Part shown: piece by piece, positions 59,295 through 64,000 of the stretch
Numbering within the stretch: position 1 is the stretch's first letter
Layout: the number at the start of each line of letters is the position of its first letter
Position numbers and translations under genes: made by a program
Assembly: GCA_034359265.1 (NCBI GenBank)
Contig: CP136898.1
Span: 4,838,501-4,902,500 of the forward strand
Origin: Canna indica
Taxonomy: Eukaryota > Streptophyta > Magnoliopsida > Zingiberales > Cannaceae
Direction: 5' to 3'
DNA: 64,000 nt
The notes under the pieces: generated by a model
What the model saw: only the letters and a program-made list of their open reading frames with translations
Databases searched by the model: none
Told to the model about the DNA's origin: nothing

Positions 59295-62200
59295 TTATGA
59301 AGAATATGAAGATAATCCAATACGCTTTTCTGCAAGACAAAGCACAGTTGGATTTAGTAATTAAGAAAAGGCCTCGTGTTTTCCTTCTAAATGGATCAAC
59401 AGAAAAAAGAAAATTGTAATAAGCAATTATAAGTCGTCATTTTACCTCCTGCTGCTACTAGTTTCTCCACACGAGCGACAATATGCTTCCCGTATGTGTA
59501 CCTCTTCAATGCATTCAAGTGAACTTTAATCCGTGCAAGTATTAGTTCACGAAGATTATCGTCACATGTTTCAAGAACCTTTTGTACAACATAATTTGCA
59601 AATTGATCCTTCATCATTGCCTGCCAAGCCAATTAAAATCCAAAGATCTATTAGTGTCATAAAATTGAAGATTGATAACCATGAAAACATTGAATATCCT
59701 GCCACACGCTACTAAGCAAAATGGCTACTTTTACCTTATCCATAAATCATGCATATGGAAGTTAGGCAATGGCCAATATGATGATGATCATAGTGGTGTC
59801 AACGGGATCTAATAGCCCAAAATTCCATGATACAGAAATTTATTGACTTAGTGTGGATCCTGGATCTATAACAATCACACATGTAAACCTAATACCCAAT
59901 CCAGCTCAAAATGTTGAATATAACCCTTATCTATAACAATCACATGTAAACCTAATACCCAATCCAACTCAAAATGTTGAAATATAACCCTTATTTTTTA
60001 ATCCTTAAGCTTACCAGTTTCAATTTGACCTGATTACATCAGAAGCAGCTCAACGTTAAAATAGAGCGAGTAGGCCACTGATTTATGAATCCAGAATCAT
60101 TCAAAAGAATACTCGTGAGAAACTAGAAGTTTGACTAGAATTGTTATGACAGACTAACAAAACATTCAATAGATATAAATTGTGTAGCTTATCTCATTAA
60201 CAAGAAAGAATTGCTGACTTTATATTATGGAACAATAGATGACAATTTATCTCTATCCTGCAAGATTATAATTTCTCAAATTATTCTTAGCTAGGCCATG
60301 CAACAATATTACAGGTGACAAATGTCATCAATTTATGTATGCTTGTACAAGAAAGGTGAAGATTCTCTTCAACATTCAAAACTTCAAGAGGCAAATAACT
60401 TATCTAGATGAAAGAACGCCAGGAATAATTCAATAGAAAATTGAATTTTATTCAACAGCTATGGATTGAATGCTTACAAGGCTACAAGGACCTTGCTCCC
60501 AAAGAGTTTATCTAATGATCATGCAAACTTTATAATACAACTGAACAAACTATGGACCATATTTCTATAGGTAGAGGACATGGCATACATCAATGATTGA
60601 CAGAAGTGATGAATTAGCGGAAGATTCACTACACAGAGTTTATATCGTCTTCTTTCCTTCCGTGGGATCGATGCCGCCTTCATTCACGCATTATGGTGGA
60701 ACAAATTACCACCTAAGATTTCAATATTCGGTTGGCTATGGCTTAAGCGTCGCTTATTAACCCGCGATAGACTTGCCAGGTGGGGGAATACCCCTTGTAT
60801 GGACTGTCCATTGTGTGTGGGGATCCCTGAAACGCATCGGCATCTTTTCATTGATTGCTCGTTCACTTCCGTCGGATGGGGTCTCTTCCTCTCCCTCATT
60901 CATCAGGATTTCTTTCCAATCATCCCGGCTCCTATATGCTGCCCTGCCCGCGTTTCTACTTCTCGCTGTCGGGCCAGATTGCGATTATCTATCATTTGGT
61001 CCTGGTTCATCTGGTTCGAACACAACTCCCGGGTGTTTCGCCTGAAAAGCTCGTCTCCGCAGGCGGTCGCTGCAGCAGCCGCTAGTTATCTTAGCTTTTG
61101 TAATAGATGCTATCCTTCTGATAGGGTGCATATATGACTTTGCCTTCGGTGGCTTCCGCTTTTCCATATGTATTTTAACTGTTTTCTATCTTCCTCCCCG
61201 GCCTACCTGTAATCTTTTCAACCCTCTTGAATAAGATTCCAGGTGTTCTACTTCAAAAAAAAAAAGAAAGATGCCTAAGATGGACTAATCAAACAACTTA
61301 TCAAAAAGAGAGCAAGATATAGTTGATGTTGATCATCACTACTCACTAAGAGAGTCAGCTGTGCACTAGGGCCAACTCCAGTATATTATTGAACACAACA
61401 TATCTCCTGATACCTGAACTTTTGGCACTACATGAATGAATGCTATGTGAAATTAAGCTTCTCTCACATTTGTGGATATAGAAGTATGACTTGCTGTTGG
61501 CTGGATGAGTGTCCAACTCGCATCACATCAAATATTAAATTATAAAGCAGGATTAAATTAATCCATGATACCTTCACTTATTTAAAAATTGGTGAAACAT
61601 AGTATATCATAATTTTATAAGCACAGAAACCAGAAATCCTTGCTACCTTGAATATGCAAATACTGACTGGACCAATAAGTTTCTTATCAGTCCCTACACA
61701 TGGAACACTGATGGCATATGCTTCAATTATAAATTACACTATGAAAATCATTTTGTTGAACCATTCAAGTATAGGTTTAGTCTCAAGAAACAACATTTTC
61801 TTCATGATTTCACCCTATAATTTTCAGAAAAGTAAATGACAAGTGCAGAAAACACACCTCCAAGTGTTCATTTTCATCAGTTGAACCAAGCATCTCACTT
61901 ATCAATAGTTGACGTTCCTCAGGGGTACCATATGTTAAACACTTCTCCACAACATTGGAAGCATATTTTTGCTGGCTCATCTTTACTATCTGTCCAACAA
62001 GTTTGCTGATTATAGCAGATCGCTCTTCAGGTTTACCATGTTGCAATACATGCTAACAAATAAGTAATAAAGTCAGTTGGGTCATAGGAATGCATAGACA
62101 CTATACAAGAAGCTAAAGTCAAGCAGTGTAGTGTTACAAAAGCAGATAACAATTTGTTTCACCGAAGGGAAATTGAAGACTGACAGTACAAATTTCCTGA

Positions 62201-63529
62201 AGATGTATAGCATTACTTCAAGTTAGAAAATCAGAGACCACAATCAAAGGCAAAGAACGCCATACAGTGAAATAAACTTCAGTGAATTATAGCATTACTG
62301 ATAACATGGATGTCAGCAATACTTGCAGCAGTAGGTTAACCCTATATCTTCCACCTTTTGGAATTTACACCACTTGGCAATCATCCTACAAGTGGTCTCG
62401 CCTATAGTGTTTGTTGAACAAACATTCATATAGGTTTTGTTTGTTGTCCATATGATGGTTGTCAAAGACAGGATCTTTGCAGTTCGCAAACCTATCTGAG
62501 TATGTGCTTAGTGCAGGTTTGTCAAATGATCTGCTCATTCACTTTCTACTTTGTTATCTGAAGATTGTGATATAACTTGACCAAAAAAAATCTGCTATAT
62601 ATATTCAATCAAATGATCATTCACTCTGCTCTGTTTTTTCTATGAATTCATAAAGTTAATCAGATACTTTAGTTGCTAATATTTAAAAGATAGAGCTAAT
62701 CAATTGTCCATTCATCCCAATCTGCTTCTTCTGCAGGATTGATAAAGTTATGCCTTTTCCTGATATATTATATATATAAAGAGAGTTAATCAAAGGACAA
62801 TTCACTTAGTTTTGTTTCTTCTGTGGAATTCATGAAGTTCAGGAGATATCTGAAACTAATTATGATGGTTTGGTCAAGAAACAAAGTAAATTGATTGAAC
62901 TTATATACACAGCAAAGTTCAATGTCATAGCGAAAAAGAATAGGACATCTGAAAAAAAAGTCAAAAATGTTTATCAAACACGTCTGATCCTTTAAGCTCA
63001 TCTAAAAAAATATTCTTCCATGACAAAGTAATATAGGAAAATTGCAAGAGTGAATAAGAATTGCAAAGGAAAAAAGAAACCTACTTGGATAACATAATTT
63101 CCATACTGGTCTTGTGCCAAAGTACAAACAGATCCCATGATTTCATCCATCATAATGGTCTGAACTTCTGGATCATTGCAGTGTTCCAATACCCTCTGCC
63201 AGAATTAAAACATGTTATACTAAAGTTGGAACCTTACTTTCCAATAAATAGCAACTAAATATAAATACCATATGTATATATGGCTTCAGTAGGCCACATA
63301 ATCATATTTTTATCACCTGAATGACCCGGCAACCATAAGGGTGGGTAGAAAGTGTCACGACATGACCGTAGAATGCTTCTATAATAAATTGAATATTTTC
63401 TTGAGGAATACATTCAATGCATTTCTGGATTACATGGTTTCCATTCTGATCCCGAACGCATTTCATAATTTGTCCATCAAGCTCTAGCACCATTTGAGCT
63501 TGCTGGTCCACATCAACTACTTCTAAAGC
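59295..63529 (-). CDS. PUM: Pumilio/PUF-family RNA-binding protein, C-terminal part (5 exons in window)
   Basis: Post-transcriptional regulator that binds mRNA 3' UTRs. Exons seen: 63529-63317, 63195-63085, 62052-61858, 59620-59446 and 59329-59295, giving 242 aa to the stop; upstream exons lie beyond the right edge. The frame holds PUF repeats equivalent to human PUM1 R4 (NHVIQ), R5 (CRVIQ), R6 (NYVIQ), R7 (SNVVE), R8 (NYVVQ) and the C-terminal half repeat (KHIVARVEK). By the PUF code these read U-A-U-G-U in N-to-C order, that is 5'-UGUAU in the RNA, so UGUA specificity is retained. The protein ends with a short [11 protein letters not shown] tail. The closest family is the group of plant APUM1-6 proteins, but the paralog is not assigned. 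A LINE fragment sits antisense in its 61857-59621 intron. Confidence 0.95.
60600..61265 (+). mobile_element. 5'-truncated LINE fragment (zf-RVT end) in Pumilio intron
   Basis: An open frame from about 60614 to 61137 reads like the C-terminal zinc-binding region of plant L1 ORF2: [20 protein letters not shown]...WG, then C-x2-C...H-x4-C ([18 protein letters not shown]). It ends in an A-rich tail (about 61253-61264). It lacks RT and RNase H, lies antisense to the host gene, and its frame is still open, so the insertion is fairly young. No clear target duplication was found. Confidence 0.85.
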
Positions 63530-64000
63530 CTGCCAAAAAGGCCAGAGGTAAGCTTGTAAAGAATAGCACCACATGGGAAATATTTTTAAATGCAAAGCCT
63601 AGCTCTTATAAGGTTCTAGTTGAACTTCACTCACTAGAACCAAGAAAATGAAAAAAAACATACTATGTATTTCCCTGTGATTGCACCTTTATTCAATTGG
63701 CTACCATCTGATTTGAAATCATTAAAGTATATTTTACAGTACATCCATCACAGGTACAATTCTTTGTTCTGTATCTTAACTAAATAACTTGGTTCATGAT
63801 AAACAAAGATTTCTTCAATTCTTCTATGGCATGAGACTTTAAATACATATCCATCATTACTCATATTTAGATCTGGAAACCTCCTATTCCATGGATACTA
63901 GTACAGACAACAGCTTAGATATCCTTACCAAGGTATCCAAATATATGGAATCATAGATATCAATAATAATTTTGGACATATTCAATTATCTTACAATTTT
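63530..64000 (-). other. Pumilio intron, continuing past the window edge
   Basis: AT-rich sequence upstream of the first visible Pumilio exon (acceptor at 63531-63530). No coding exon is recognised before the window ends, so this is taken as intron. Confidence 0.6.

Overview
This is a nuclear genome window from a flowering plant. Several plant-type genes carry GT-AG introns of up to about 1.9 kb, and they sit in very AT-rich intergenic DNA full of plant transposons (Copia LTRs, a TRIM, L1-type LINEs, a tRNA-derived SINE, hAT, Mutator and PIF/Harbinger elements). The first two coding exons of the MATE gene are strongly GC-rich while its later exons are AT-rich. That 5'-to-3' gradient is common in monocots, so I lean towards a monocot; the species cannot be told from the sequence.

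Genes. Five protein-coding genes can be modelled exon by exon, and each joins in frame. They are a three-KH-domain RNA-binding protein of the BTR1/NOVA-like family (minus, 425-6106, 342 aa); a UCH37/UCHL5-type deubiquitinase (minus, 8931-11907, 330 aa, with a separate 5' leader exon near 13.2 kb); a MATE/DTX efflux carrier (minus, 22919-27106, 510 aa); an LPA1/2-phosphoglycerate-kinase-like P-loop protein (plus, 51239-56643, 734 aa); and the C-terminal half of a Pumilio RNA-binding protein (minus, 59295-63529, running off the right edge). They show no operon-like or pathway link; each has its own promoter side.

Broken genes. A five-segment fragment of the splicing factor gene SLU7 (18977-21225) keeps its introns and has been hit by a hairpin element and by a Copia solo LTR. 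It abuts a partial duplicate of the MATE 3' half (21238-22500). A short degenerate LPA1 3' copy lies at 58320-58740, downstream of the intact gene. A Myb/SANT-like transposon ORF (42699-43679) is broken by a frameshift and a stop.

Mobile DNA, left to right. A tandem TRIM (three LTRs, two internal regions, one target duplication) lies in a BTR1 intron. A SINE with a 12-bp target duplication is at 13.9 kb, and a decayed L1 LINE with RNase H at 14.6-17.5 kb. The 27.7-30 kb region holds AT-rich TIR repeats and a nested MITE. A Copia solo LTR (35.2-36.5 kb) carries a nested hAT MITE. Nested hAT elements follow at 37.0-37.8 kb, then a Tourist-like MITE with a (TATTA)n core at 38.2-38.8 kb. A 5.67-kb PIF/Harbinger derivative (40.8-46.4 kb) retains only ORF1. 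A hAT MITE (48.4-48.8 kb) and a long-TIR Mutator-like element with a 9-bp target duplication (49.8-50.5 kb) come next, and a 5'-truncated LINE lies in a Pumilio intron.

Most notable observations: two unrelated LTRs share an snRNA-type USE motif plus TATA with the same spacing; the PIF/Harbinger element has kept a DNA-binding ORF but no recognisable transposase; the SLU7 relic's disrupted exon can be read again across the LTR target site; and an orphan Site II/telo-box/TATA promoter at 31.4 kb has no recognisable gene behind it.
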